A DNA stretch of 64,000 bases from positions 2,455,001 to 2,519,000 of the forward strand of contig NZ_CP102265.1 in the NCBI RefSeq assembly GCF_025147765.1, written 5' to 3'. The number at the start of each line of letters is the position of its first letter. The first letter of the stretch is position 1. This stretch comes from Blautia obeum ATCC 29174 (lineage in GTDB: Bacteria > Bacillota > Clostridia > Lachnospirales > Lachnospiraceae). The notes under the pieces were generated by a model. The model worked only from the letters and a program-made list of their open reading frames with translations, was not told the origin of the DNA and made no database searches. The position numbers and the translations under genes were made by a program. Below, one piece after another: positions 53,820 through 61,170 of this stretch.

Positions 53820-54075
53820 TTATCCATATGCTAGAATCACATTATCTTTTTGTTCAATATATGCTGCAAGTTGTTGTCCCTTAATATAACTTGAACATGT
53901 TAACGAAATACTAAACGTCCCATCTTCATATATACATTCTTCCAGTTTCCCATAATTCATGGCTAATAGTTTGTAAGCATTGTATCTTTTTTTATCCATC
54001 TTCTGGGTTGAACATATAGTTACATAATCTCCAGTTTCATCAATAATATTATTATCTTCTAAAAAGATTCCTCAT
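53820..54075 (-). pseudogene. Small gene with an apparent frameshift
   Basis: A coding-like frame ends at TAA 53820-53822. Read back it gives 59 codons from ATG 53999 (MDKKRYNAYKLLAMNYGKLE... ending KDNVILAYG). The same reading continues smoothly upstream as LEDNNIIDETGDYVTICSTQK but without a start codon. An ATG at 54075 (MRNL) is out of frame by one base, and removing one T from the TTTTT run near 54063 would join them into an 84-aa protein. Either a recent frameshift, a sequencing error, or a 59-aa protein from 53999. No family recognised. It directly follows the methyltransferase-like gene. Confidence 0.45.
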
Positions 54076-54100
54076 GATATTTGTTCTATACTTTTAATTT

Positions 54101-55969
54101 TTACTTTTCCAAATGTATCAGTATATCATCTAACATAGCTTCAAAAAACTCTGCTGTTGGCTGTTCGCCTTTTTCCTTTATATGAATCAGTTCGTTTAAA
54201 TCTTTATCAGATAAACATAAAATCAACTTTCCGTTTTCCCTTAAACAACCTTTTGCTGCTAAAAGTGCATTTCTACTTGCTCCTTCTCTTGACACAATAA
54301 TTGCTACACTTCTTAATGCCTTTTTATACAAATATTTTTCCGTCGTATAAATTTCTCTTTGAGTTATTTTTTCTTTATAATTTTTGAATTCAAATACTAT
54401 ATATTTTGTATTAAAATAATTTTGTATTGTGTTAAAGAAATCCTGATCCACTCCATTTTTGATTTTACAACATAAGTCAAAACAGTATAACTCTTCATTT
54501 GAATGCTCTTGCACAGCCCATAAGCCCAAATACTCTCCAAGTATATTTTTCAAAATTTCTGTACAAATCTTTTCATATTCCTTAAAAAATTCTTTTCCAG
54601 GTTGTATATTTTTTAACCGTTCTTCCCATGTTCTCTCCCTTTTTTCGATTTGTTTTTCTTCAAATAATTGTGGCTCTGGAATTTCTAATTGTAAATCATC
54701 TATACTATATGTTAATAACGATATAAATTCATTTTTTATATCTGAGAATTCTTCAAATAACCAAAGCAAATTTTTCACATCCCAAATATGTATCCCATAT
54801 ACTTCAAAACAATTTGCTTTTATTTCTTTTGAAACAACGTTTCCTATAACTAAAATTAAATTATCACCTTTTAATCGCAATAATCTTTCACATGCTCGCT
54901 TTATATTTTTTTCAATTGCATAATCACTATTGTAAATTTTTAATTCAAAGCAAATATCTTTTCCATCAACATTACATTTAAAATCACACAATTTTTCTTC
55001 TACTATATTTTTACACTTTGCGATAAGATATCTCCTAAACAACTCTGCAAATGTTTGTTCTCTCATCATATTTGACTTTTGTAAAATATTTCTTTTCAAT
55101 GTATTTCCTATTTCACTTGCTATTTGTTCCATGATTATTGTATTAGGGGCATACATCAACTGTCTATACATCCACGCTTTATTTCTTGTATCAAGTTGAT
55201 AATCATCTGGTAGATTCTTCAATCTTGCCAATTCTCTATGAGTTATCTTTCTGATTACTTTTTCATTCCTGACTAATGGAATCTTTATTAAATTTGTATC
55301 TGCCAAATCTGATTCTATGTATTTATTTTGTTTCCAACAAAAAAATGTATCTTTTGTGCTTATCTCATTAACACAATTACAATTAACTTTTCGATAAAAT
55401 TCTTCTACAGGCTTATTTTCCAATATTTCTTCTAGAGAAAACATTTTCTTTTCATCAAAACAAGGAAATTCAAATACATCGCCTAATGATCTATGGATTG
55501 CCACCAAATAGACTCTCTTTTCTGTTATCGGTAGTCCTGTTGCCTGTTCTGTATATATTTGTTTATACTTGTAATCATATCCTCTGTTATTTATATTCCC
55601 TAACAGCTGTACAAACTTTTCCCATTTTAAACAAGCCCGGGGGATAAAAAAGCATATAATTTTTGGCTTTCTATAATCTAAAATAAATTGAATGGCATTA
55701 TTGATATCTGTAGTATTTTTGGGGTTTCGACCAACTATACTTAAATCTCTATAAAAATCACATGCTAATATATCTATATCCGGCACATCTTCCAAATTGC
55801 TTGTTCCTAATTGATCCAGTTCATTTATTTCACCACTTATATTTTTCTTATAAAGTTCAATTGCCCTTCTATCCCTTTCATAAGCTGCAACAACGCTACA
55901 ACCCGCATTTTCAAATCCCATCGTCATTGCACCTATACCAGCACCTAATATTATAACTTTATTCTCCAT
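54101..55969 (-). CDS. Cytosine-C5 methyltransferase-like protein with lost catalytic motifs and two nuclease-like domains
   Basis: A 622-aa protein, very AT-rich gene. Residues 1-295 follow the DNA C5-cytosine methyltransferase plan: motif I ILGAGIGAMTMGFENAG (7-23), E31, motif IX-like ITHRELARLKNLPDDYQL (242-259) and a C-terminal helix YRQLMYAPNTIIMEQIASEIG. The catalytic PCQ loop is replaced by DFYRDLSIVG (71-80) without Cys, ENV by FIP (108-110), and the QxRxR motif is degenerate (LPITEKRVYLVA). Residues 303-400 (D335...E342-x-K344) and 475-600 (D498...E527-x-K529, FEFKNY) look like PD-(D/E)xK restriction-endonuclease folds. AAGGATG precedes the ATG. It is preceded in the operon by an ABC-type ATPase. 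Probably a DNA-sensing effector, not an active methylase; function is inference. Confidence 0.7.
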   Translation of the reverse strand: MENKVIILGAGIGAMTMGFENAGCSVVAAYERDRRAIELYKKNISGEINELDQLGTSNLEDVPDIDILACDFYRDLSIVGRNPKNTTDINNAIQFILDYRKPKIICFFIPRACLKWEKFVQLLGNINNRGYDYKYKQIYTEQATGLPITEKRVYLVAIHRSLGDVFEFPCFDEKKMFSLEEILENKPVEEFYRKVNCNCVNEISTKDTFFCWKQNKYIESDLADTNLIKIPLVRNEKVIRKITHRELARLKNLPDDYQLDTRNKAWMYRQLMYAPNTIIMEQIASEIGNTLKRNILQKSNMMREQTFAELFRRYLIAKCKNIVEEKLCDFKCNVDGKDICFELKIYNSDYAIEKNIKRACERLLRLKGDNLILVIGNVVSKEIKANCFEVYGIHIWDVKNLLWLFEEFSDIKNEFISLLTYSIDDLQLEIPEPQLFEEKQIEKRERTWEERLKNIQPGKEFFKEYEKICTEILKNILGEYLGLWAVQEHSNEELYCFDLCCKIKNGVDQDFFNTIQNYFNTKYIVFEFKNYKEKITQREIYTTEKYLYKKALRSVAIIVSREGASRNALLAAKGCLRENGKLILCLSDKDLNELIHIKEKGEQPTAEFFEAMLDDILIHLEK

Positions 55970-55992
55970 ACATTCATCCTTCTATATAATCT

Positions 55993-56070
55993 TCATTTAT
56001 ATGTTTCGACCTGTTCTTCTTCATCTGTAGTTCTACTATTCCAATTCGTATAACTTCTTACTGGAGCCAA
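55993..56070 (-). CDS. Possible 25-codon ORF between ATPase and methyltransferase-like gene
   Basis: TTG 56070 lies 6 bases after GGAGGAG (the end of the ATPase gene itself) and opens the frame LAPVRSYTNWNSRTTDEEEQ plus five residues. It fills most of the 103-base gap. It may be a remnant of a lost gene, a coupling peptide, or chance. Confidence 0.25.
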   Translation of the reverse strand: MAPVRSYTNWNSRTTDEEEQVETYK

Positions 56071-56072
56071 GG

Positions 56073-57509
56073 CTACTCCTCCTCTCTCGGTACAGAAATA
56101 CTTTCTGCACTGTCGCGGCAGTCGTCAGGTGTCTGTGCAAGCACATCCGTCTGACTCGTTGCTCGCGCAAAATCGAATGTTGAAAATACCGGTATCGCAC
56201 CATATCTTCCTTCCAAATATGCCTTGCTCAACACTTTATCATACCTCTCCTTGAAACGATCTAAGGAATAAATAGAGCTTGCATTTTCTGCGTTACGTTC
56301 TACAAACCAGATTTCATCCCTTCTAAAAATAGCCTGATCCATAATGGATGATTCATGTGTAGTGAACAATAGCTGCATACGCTGCTCATCATGTAGCTGC
56401 ATAAACAATTGCAAAAATCGTTCTGTCAACTTCGGATGTAAACTTCTCTCCAATTCATCCACAACATAAAGAACATCATCTCGTTTATTCAACAGCATAT
56501 CCATCAAATCGAATAATCTTCTTGTTCCATCTGATTCTTCATCAAAGCCAAACTCATAAAACGATTTATTATGATGCAACCGGATTGTTGTGACCTTCGG
56601 TTCAGAATGTCCTTCAACTTCGATATTAAAGAAAGTTTCCTTCGACCTCATCGTCATTCTGAATGATGGTTCTTCCTGCTCTTCCATTCTATTTTTTACA
56701 TGCTGTATCATCTTATCAAATACTGATTTCGGCAATGCATTTGATAACTCATCCAATGTAATTTCTTCAATTTTCACCTGGCTGATTCCCGTATCAAATG
56801 TTTTGATCAATTTGTTAATCAGCTTCAGCGAATTATCATCATAATAATATTCCAAATCAATCAATGGCGTATCCGGTGTGATAATCGAAATATGATTCTG
56901 AATCCAATCATATACATCCCGGAAAAACAATAATTTAGATCGTGTGCTATATTTTTTTCCACGATTCATTTCTGTCAGGAACAAAGATGTTTCATTTCCT
57001 TCAAAATCATCTGCATAGGTTTCAAATTTATTTTTTTCTGTGTTTGTCAGCGTAATACCATCATTTAACACCGGACGTTTACTTCCTTCTCGTTCAAAGA
57101 GACATTTTGCTGAACCATTCTGATATAATTCATATAACCATTCTCCGGTTACTTTTCGTCTGCTTAAAACTGCGGAAAAACCATAGGCATAAAATTTGTC
57201 ATCTACAGTAATCTGAATTTCAAAACTACTTTCTCGTTCCTTATTCTCCTGCCGATTCTTACAAAACATCTGTGTAGCTTCTATCGGAATACCATTACAG
57301 ACACTATCTTTAAAAAATTTAAAGAACAATGCCAGATTGGTCTTTCCAGATGCATTTGCTCCATAAACTACTGCATATTTTAATAACTGGGTACTTTTTA
57401 TCTTTAACCTGTGATTTGCATTTGTTCGTATTTTATTTGAGGAAATCATTGTCAGCTCTGCTGCTTTATCAAAAGATTTAAAATTTTCAACACTTACTTT
57501 TACTAACAT
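56073..57509 (-). CDS. AAA/ABC-type ATPase (AAA_15/AAA_21, SMC-like)
   Basis: A 478-aa ATPase. It starts with MLVKVSVENFKSFDKAAELTM, typical of the RecF/SMC-like AAA_15 group. Walker A is GANASGKTN (50-58), the ABC signature SDGTRR (326-331), Walker B VLYVVDELE (346-354) and H-loop FTTHES (382-387). The family core normally ends near YLEGRYGAIP (431-440); here about 38 hydrophilic residues follow. Such ATPases usually work with a nuclease or RloB-like partner. No RloB gene follows; instead the methyltransferase/nuclease-like protein does, 103 bases downstream. A strong promoter stands 20 bases upstream of the ATG. Confidence 0.85.
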   Translation of the reverse strand: MLVKVSVENFKSFDKAAELTMISSNKIRTNANHRLKIKSTQLLKYAVVYGANASGKTNLALFFKFFKDSVCNGIPIEATQMFCKNRQENKERESSFEIQITVDDKFYAYGFSAVLSRRKVTGEWLYELYQNGSAKCLFEREGSKRPVLNDGITLTNTEKNKFETYADDFEGNETSLFLTEMNRGKKYSTRSKLLFFRDVYDWIQNHISIITPDTPLIDLEYYYDDNSLKLINKLIKTFDTGISQVKIEEITLDELSNALPKSVFDKMIQHVKNRMEEQEEPSFRMTMRSKETFFNIEVEGHSEPKVTTIRLHHNKSFYEFGFDEESDGTRRLFDLMDMLLNKRDDVLYVVDELERSLHPKLTERFLQLFMQLHDEQRMQLLFTTHESSIMDQAIFRRDEIWFVERNAENASSIYSLDRFKERYDKVLSKAYLEGRYGAIPVFSTFDFARATSQTDVLAQTPDDCRDSAESISVPREEE

Positions 57510-57529
57510 TCTTATACACCTCCACCTTT

Positions 57530-57558
57530 ATTATATGTTTTACTCTTCTCTCAGTCAA
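57530..57558 (-). promoter_or_regulatory. Strong promoter of the island ATPase operon
   Basis: TTGACT (57553-57558), a 17-base spacer and TATAAT (57530-57535) on the minus strand, with GGTGGAGG before ATG 57509. The rest of 57510-57839 holds no gene that I can see. Confidence 0.82.
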
Positions 57559-57666
57559 TGTAAATTTCTTATTTAGAGATTTTTTCGTTATATATTGTTT
57601 CTTTTTCTATTTTTAACAATTTTATTTTGAGTTATGCATATAATATCAATGTATAAGTCAGCTTTT

Positions 57667-57698
57667 TGTAGCGACACTATTTTACTAATGCCGCTACA
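57667..57698. repeat. 7-bp inverted repeat upstream of the ATPase promoter
   Basis: TGTAGCG (57667-57673) and CGCTACA (57692-57698) flank 18 bases that include the near-symmetric ACTATTTTACTAAT. No T-run on either side. It may be an operator or a boundary element in the 330-base gap. Confidence 0.4.
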
Positions 57699-57787
57699 TG
57701 AAATATTACAATAAATAAAAACTTCTAATTCTTTTTTCTTCTATCTCTCCCAGTCCATCCTTCCTGTCACATTCAACATCTATAATC

Positions 57788-57832
57788 AAAAAGCAGGCGA
57801 TGAAAAGTCACAAACCCTCTTCATCCACCCGC
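57788..57832 (-). terminator. Terminator after the uvrB-fragment ORF
   Basis: On the minus strand GCGGGTG...ATGA pairs with TCATCGCCTGC (arms at 57821-57832 and 57793-57803, with wobble pairs and one bulge), followed by five T. It closes a small transcription unit together with the 49-aa ORF. Confidence 0.55.
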
Positions 57833-57839
57833 TTTTCAC

Positions 57840-57989
57840 CTATGCTCTCACCACTATCGCTTCCACAACATCCGGATGTTCAACCACCCACATACCACAA
57901 AATACCACCAGTTTTTCAATTGCCTGGGGCTGATCTCCTGTGGGTTTGTATTCGGAATGAAGTCTGAAGATTTGTTGTGAAGCCTGCAC
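57840..57989 (-). CDS. 49-aa ORF containing a duplicated UvrB N-terminal segment
   Basis: AGGAGGTG (57995-58002) precedes GTG 57989, which opens 49 codons to TAG 57840. Residues 9-28 read [20 protein letters not shown], identical from LHSEY onward to the N-terminus of UvrB encoded at 53657. At the DNA level about seven third-position or synonymous changes separate the copies, so this is not a recent duplication of the local gene. The following 21 residues (VFCGMWVVEHPDVVEAIVV...) are unrelated to UvrB. It is best read as a recombination scar carrying a foreign uvrB 5' end, though it has its own start signal and terminator. Confidence 0.6.
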   Translation of the reverse strand: MQASQQIFRLHSEYKPTGDQPQAIEKLVVFCGMWVVEHPDVVEAIVVRA

Positions 57990-58081
57990 AAAAACACCTC
58001 CTGGTTTTTATATCAAAAAAGTTCATCTAAATTGTTATGAGCCAAACAAACTGAAAGTCATATCAATATACCGCTATTTGA

Positions 58082-58630
58082 TTATACACGCTTATAAATT
58101 ATTGGTTCATCATATCCAAAAGTTCTCTTCCCATTAACTTCCATGCTTTCAGATACTTCCAGGAAATCATCGGAAAACTTTTCCCAAAGTTTAAAGGTCA
58201 TTACCGGAGAAAACTGGCTTGTACTGCCTCCCTCCCAGATTCCGTCCTTTTCATGATAAAGTGCCGGAGTAAATTTTTCAGATTTTTTTAGTTTAGCGTA
58301 ATCAACCTTCTTCATAGAATCATATGAAAATGTATTTTTATCTTCTCCTTTTGGAATTTCATAAGAAGAAAGTAAAATTCCCTGTTCTATTTCCGTGATA
58401 AGGAAAAGATGCGGGGATGCATGACGTTTCCCATTAATTTCATAGTAACTCTCTTCAACAACAAATATGTCTTTGAAATCTTCAGGAAGATTATTTATTT
58501 TGTCATTACAGATTGTATTTATATGTTCAGCATATGGATATGTTTTTCCTTCTTCCTGCATCTTATCAAATTGATCCTTATTATCAAAATGTCCTGTCAT
58601 CATTCTTACAAAATTTTCAAGTTTCGTCAT
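58082..58630 (-). CDS. Unrecognised 182-aa soluble protein
   Basis: A hydrophilic, Lys/Glu/Asp-rich protein with no signal peptide or membrane segment. Alternating hydrophobic patterns (DIFVVEESYY, HLFLITEIEQGILLSSYEIP, SPVMTFKLWEKFSDDFLEV) suggest a beta-barrel or sandwich. The layout is faintly like CpcT/CpeT proteins, but I would not assign that. AGCGGGAGG precedes ATG 58630. It is the last gene inside the direct-repeat-bounded island. Confidence 0.65.
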   Translation of the reverse strand: MTKLENFVRMMTGHFDNKDQFDKMQEEGKTYPYAEHINTICNDKINNLPEDFKDIFVVEESYYEINGKRHASPHLFLITEIEQGILLSSYEIPKGEDKNTFSYDSMKKVDYAKLKKSEKFTPALYHEKDGIWEGGSTSQFSPVMTFKLWEKFSDDFLEVSESMEVNGKRTFGYDEPIIYKRV

Positions 58631-58673
58631 TTACTTTACCTCCCGCTATTTTCATATATATCACATTCATACA

Positions 58674-58691
58674 AATGTTTGTTCTGTACTT
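58674..58691 (+). repeat. 18-bp direct repeat, right copy (island boundary)
   Basis: Identical to 53771-53788. Here it lies 10 bases after the CoA-transferase fragment and represents only one arm of the terminator hairpin that is complete at the left copy. Confidence 0.8.
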
Positions 58692-58701
58692 TTTCATTAT
58701 C

Positions 58702-58926
58702 TCAGACTTCTACCTCAAATGGCAGCCTGTCTATAATATCTTTCTTCATATCCACACCCGGATACACTTCGATTAATTTCAGACCTTTCGGAGTAAGGCG
58801 GAAAACACAACGTTCTGTCACATATAGAACTTTCTGACCGTTTTCAATCGCACGTTTTGCTGAGAAACTGACGCTGGAGACTTTCTCTACGAATTTGGAT
58901 ATCTCGCCTTCTTTGCAAATCGTCAC
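58702..58926 (-). pseudogene. C-terminal fragment of an acyl-CoA:acetate/propionate CoA-transferase gene
   Basis: The 74-codon frame contains KFVEKVSSVSFSAKRAIENGQKVLYVTERCVFRLTPKGLKLIEVYPGVDMKKDIIDRLPF, the C-terminal region of Pct-like CoA-transferases, which are about 515-530 aa. All of the N-terminal and catalytic domain is missing. The bases just upstream of the GTG (about 58927-58960) still look coding but in a shifted frame (GFDRKKAS then stop). The last residues of the usual tail are also absent. It is a decayed remnant, not a functional gene. Confidence 0.8.
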
Positions 58927-59026
58927 GACGCCTTTTTCCTGTCGAAGCCAATGTCAGCTTTTATAAACTAACTACAAAAGTTTTTTCACTCAGTATAGCA
59001 TATCCATAAATTTATATCTATGCAAA

Positions 59027-59062
59027 AAATTACAGAGCATTTTAAATCCTGCTCTGTAATTT
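59027..59062 (-). terminator. Intrinsic terminator after the Na/Pi cotransporter gene
   Basis: AAATTACAGAGCA (59027-59039) pairs with TGCTCTGTAATTT (59050-59062) over a 10-base loop; the minus strand continues with T residues. Confidence 0.88.
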
Positions 59063-59083
59063 CTGTTTACTCTGTTATTTTTA

Positions 59084-60892
59084 TTATTCTACCTCTTCCG
59101 GTTCCATGCTTAAAACATGTTCAGCATTAGCAATCACATCATACTTCTGTCTGTACTCATTGAAATATGTGTAATACTCCCAGCTGTCTGTCGGATAGAT
59201 CTTGGAATCATGGATATGCGGATCCGCATCTGTATCACCGCTCTTTAAGAGTGCGGTCATTGCGCTTGCGCTGTGCGCTGCAATACGGCCAAAGCTGTTC
59301 AGGATATCGTTAAAAACGGTTCCTTCCTCAAGTCCGCATTCTCCCTTACTGAGACGTTCTACATGGTGCATTTTTAACTCATCACAAAGGTTTGTGATCA
59401 CAGCCCCTAAAGGCGCAACTCTCTGAGCTGCTTCCTTGTCATCTTTCATAAATGCATTACAGGTGACATTGATCTCCTCTCGAACTGCCTCCATAACGAT
59501 ATTCAGTTCATCCCAGGCTGCCTGAGAAAACTGTGTATGATTATCATGCATTTCATTTGCCATATGTGCAATATAAGAAGCATGGTCACCAATTCTCTCA
59601 AAGTCATTGATCGTATGCAGATACAGAGAAACCTGTGTTGTTTGTGCTGTATTCATCTCACGTTTGGTAAGCTGAATCAGATATTCTCCCAGACGGCTCT
59701 CATACTTGTCGATCAGATCTTCTTTACGTTGAACCTTATCGTACTTATCCTGCTGATAATCATTCAGAAGATTCATGGCTCTGTTGACATTCTTGCGAAG
59801 TTTTTTGGACATGCCGTTCATCGCACGGTGACACTGAGCAATTGCAAGTGCCGGGTAATTGATCAGACGTTCTTCCAGAAGATCGAAGTCTGCCTCATCC
59901 TCCAATTCCTCTGCACTGTTTTTCACAAGCATGCACACCAGTTTTTCAAGCTTCGGAATAAATGGAAACAGAACAACAACTGTAGCTACACGGAACACGG
60001 TATTCAGTGCTGCGATCGTTACCGGAGTCATGATCATATCCATAAATCCGAAATGCACGATAGCATTTGCGGTATAGAAGATGATAGACCACAAAATCAG
60101 GCCGAATAAGTCATTCATCAGATAGATGAGTGCAGTTCTCTTACCATTCTTATTAGCTCCGATTGCAGAGATCAGAACTGGACAGGCTGCTCCAACACCG
60201 ATACCAAGGACGATCGGGAATGCACTGGCAAATGTCAAGATTCCTGTTACGGAAAGTGCCTGCAGTACACCGACTGTCGCAGATGCACTCTGCAATACGG
60301 CCGTGAAAGCAATACCTACCAGAATACCTGCGATCGGATTGGAAAACATCGTCAGCATGTCAATAAAGACCGGGCTTTCTCTCAACGGTGCAACAGCACC
60401 ACTCATGGTCTGCATACCCGTCATCAGAATTGCGAAACCAAGCATAATGTTTCCGATATTCTTATGTACGGATCTTTTGCAGAACATACGAAGAATAATA
60501 CCAATGACTGCGACTACTGCTGAAATGGTTGCAGTAGAAAGAATACTTGCAATACCACCGGAACCCTGAATGTAGGACAGACACAGGATCCATCCTGTAA
60601 TGCTGGTTCCGATGTTTGCTCCCATGATGATACCGATTGCCTGTTTCAGTTTCATCATACCGGAGTTAACAAAACCGATGACCATAACGGTAGTTGCTGA
60701 AGAAGACTGGATAACACTGGTAACACAAGTGCCAAGTGCAACTCCCTTCAGCGGAGTATTGGTCATACGGTACAGAAATGCCTCAAGCTTATTACCTGCT
60801 ACAAGTTTCAGGCCATCTCCCATCAAAGACATTCCAAACAGAAATAATGCTACTCCTGAGAGCAAAGATAAGATCATTGAAAATACTGCCAT
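59084..60892 (-). CDS. Na/Pi cotransporter family protein with PhoU-like domain
   Basis: A 602-aa membrane protein of the NptA/YjbB family. The first 310 residues hold the two inverted NaPi repeats, with conserved QSSSATTVMVIGFVNSG and QSASATVGVLQALS motifs and GANIGTS / GVGAACPV segments. The C-terminal 230 residues are a cytoplasmic helical PhoU-like domain (INDFERIGDHASYIAHMANEM; FNDILNSFGRIAAHSASAM with degenerate metal sites). It moves phosphate with sodium, possibly as an exporter. Monocistronic, with its own promoter and terminator. Confidence 0.93.
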   Translation of the reverse strand: MAVFSMILSLLSGVALFLFGMSLMGDGLKLVAGNKLEAFLYRMTNTPLKGVALGTCVTSVIQSSSATTVMVIGFVNSGMMKLKQAIGIIMGANIGTSITGWILCLSYIQGSGGIASILSTATISAVVAVIGIILRMFCKRSVHKNIGNIMLGFAILMTGMQTMSGAVAPLRESPVFIDMLTMFSNPIAGILVGIAFTAVLQSASATVGVLQALSVTGILTFASAFPIVLGIGVGAACPVLISAIGANKNGKRTALIYLMNDLFGLILWSIIFYTANAIVHFGFMDMIMTPVTIAALNTVFRVATVVVLFPFIPKLEKLVCMLVKNSAEELEDEADFDLLEERLINYPALAIAQCHRAMNGMSKKLRKNVNRAMNLLNDYQQDKYDKVQRKEDLIDKYESRLGEYLIQLTKREMNTAQTTQVSLYLHTINDFERIGDHASYIAHMANEMHDNHTQFSQAAWDELNIVMEAVREEINVTCNAFMKDDKEAAQRVAPLGAVITNLCDELKMHHVERLSKGECGLEEGTVFNDILNSFGRIAAHSASAMTALLKSGDTDADPHIHDSKIYPTDSWEYYTYFNEYRQKYDVIANAEHVLSMEPEEVE

Positions 60893-61014
60893 TTTTTTCT
60901 CCTCTGTGGCCGTCCCGTCAGCTCAGTATTTCTTTCGGAACAGCTCCTTCTGTAAAGTATTTTTTTACATTTTCTTAACTTTGTTTTTTCTTATTTTTAA
61001 CCTCATACATATTT

Positions 61015-61043
61015 ATTATGCCATATCAATGACTCGATTACAA
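61015..61043 (-). promoter_or_regulatory. Promoter of the Na/Pi cotransporter gene
   Basis: TTGTAA (61038-61043), a 17-base spacer and CATAAT (61015-61020) on the minus strand. The leader to ATG 60892 is about 115 bases and holds nothing else obvious. Confidence 0.6.
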
Positions 61044-61112
61044 TATTTGATTCCTTTGTATTTAAAAAAAATTATCTTTTCCACTGCGAAATGCTCTGCC
61101 TTCCCGTCTGTG

Positions 61113-61143
61113 AAAAAAGAGAGAGCACTGAATACTCTCTCTT
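61113..61143 (-). terminator. Intrinsic terminator after the 322-aa protein gene
   Basis: AAGAGAGAG (61117-61125) pairs with CTCTCTCTT (61135-61143) over a 9-base loop; six T follow on the minus strand. Confidence 0.82.
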
Positions 61144-61170
61144 TCGCTATCCTTATTTATCTGTTCTTCT

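Noticed and set aside
54101..57509. Classical restriction-modification system
   Set aside because: The methyltransferase-like protein lacks the PCQ cysteine and ENV glutamate, so it should not methylate, and no separate specificity or restriction subunit is present.
56073..57509. RloB-type ATPase/nuclease pair
   Set aside because: No RloB-like (DUF4276) gene follows the ATPase; the next full gene is the pseudo-methylase.
54101..57509. Prophage or transposon carrying the island genes
   Set aside because: No integrase, transposase, structural phage gene or terminal inverted repeats were found between the direct repeats.
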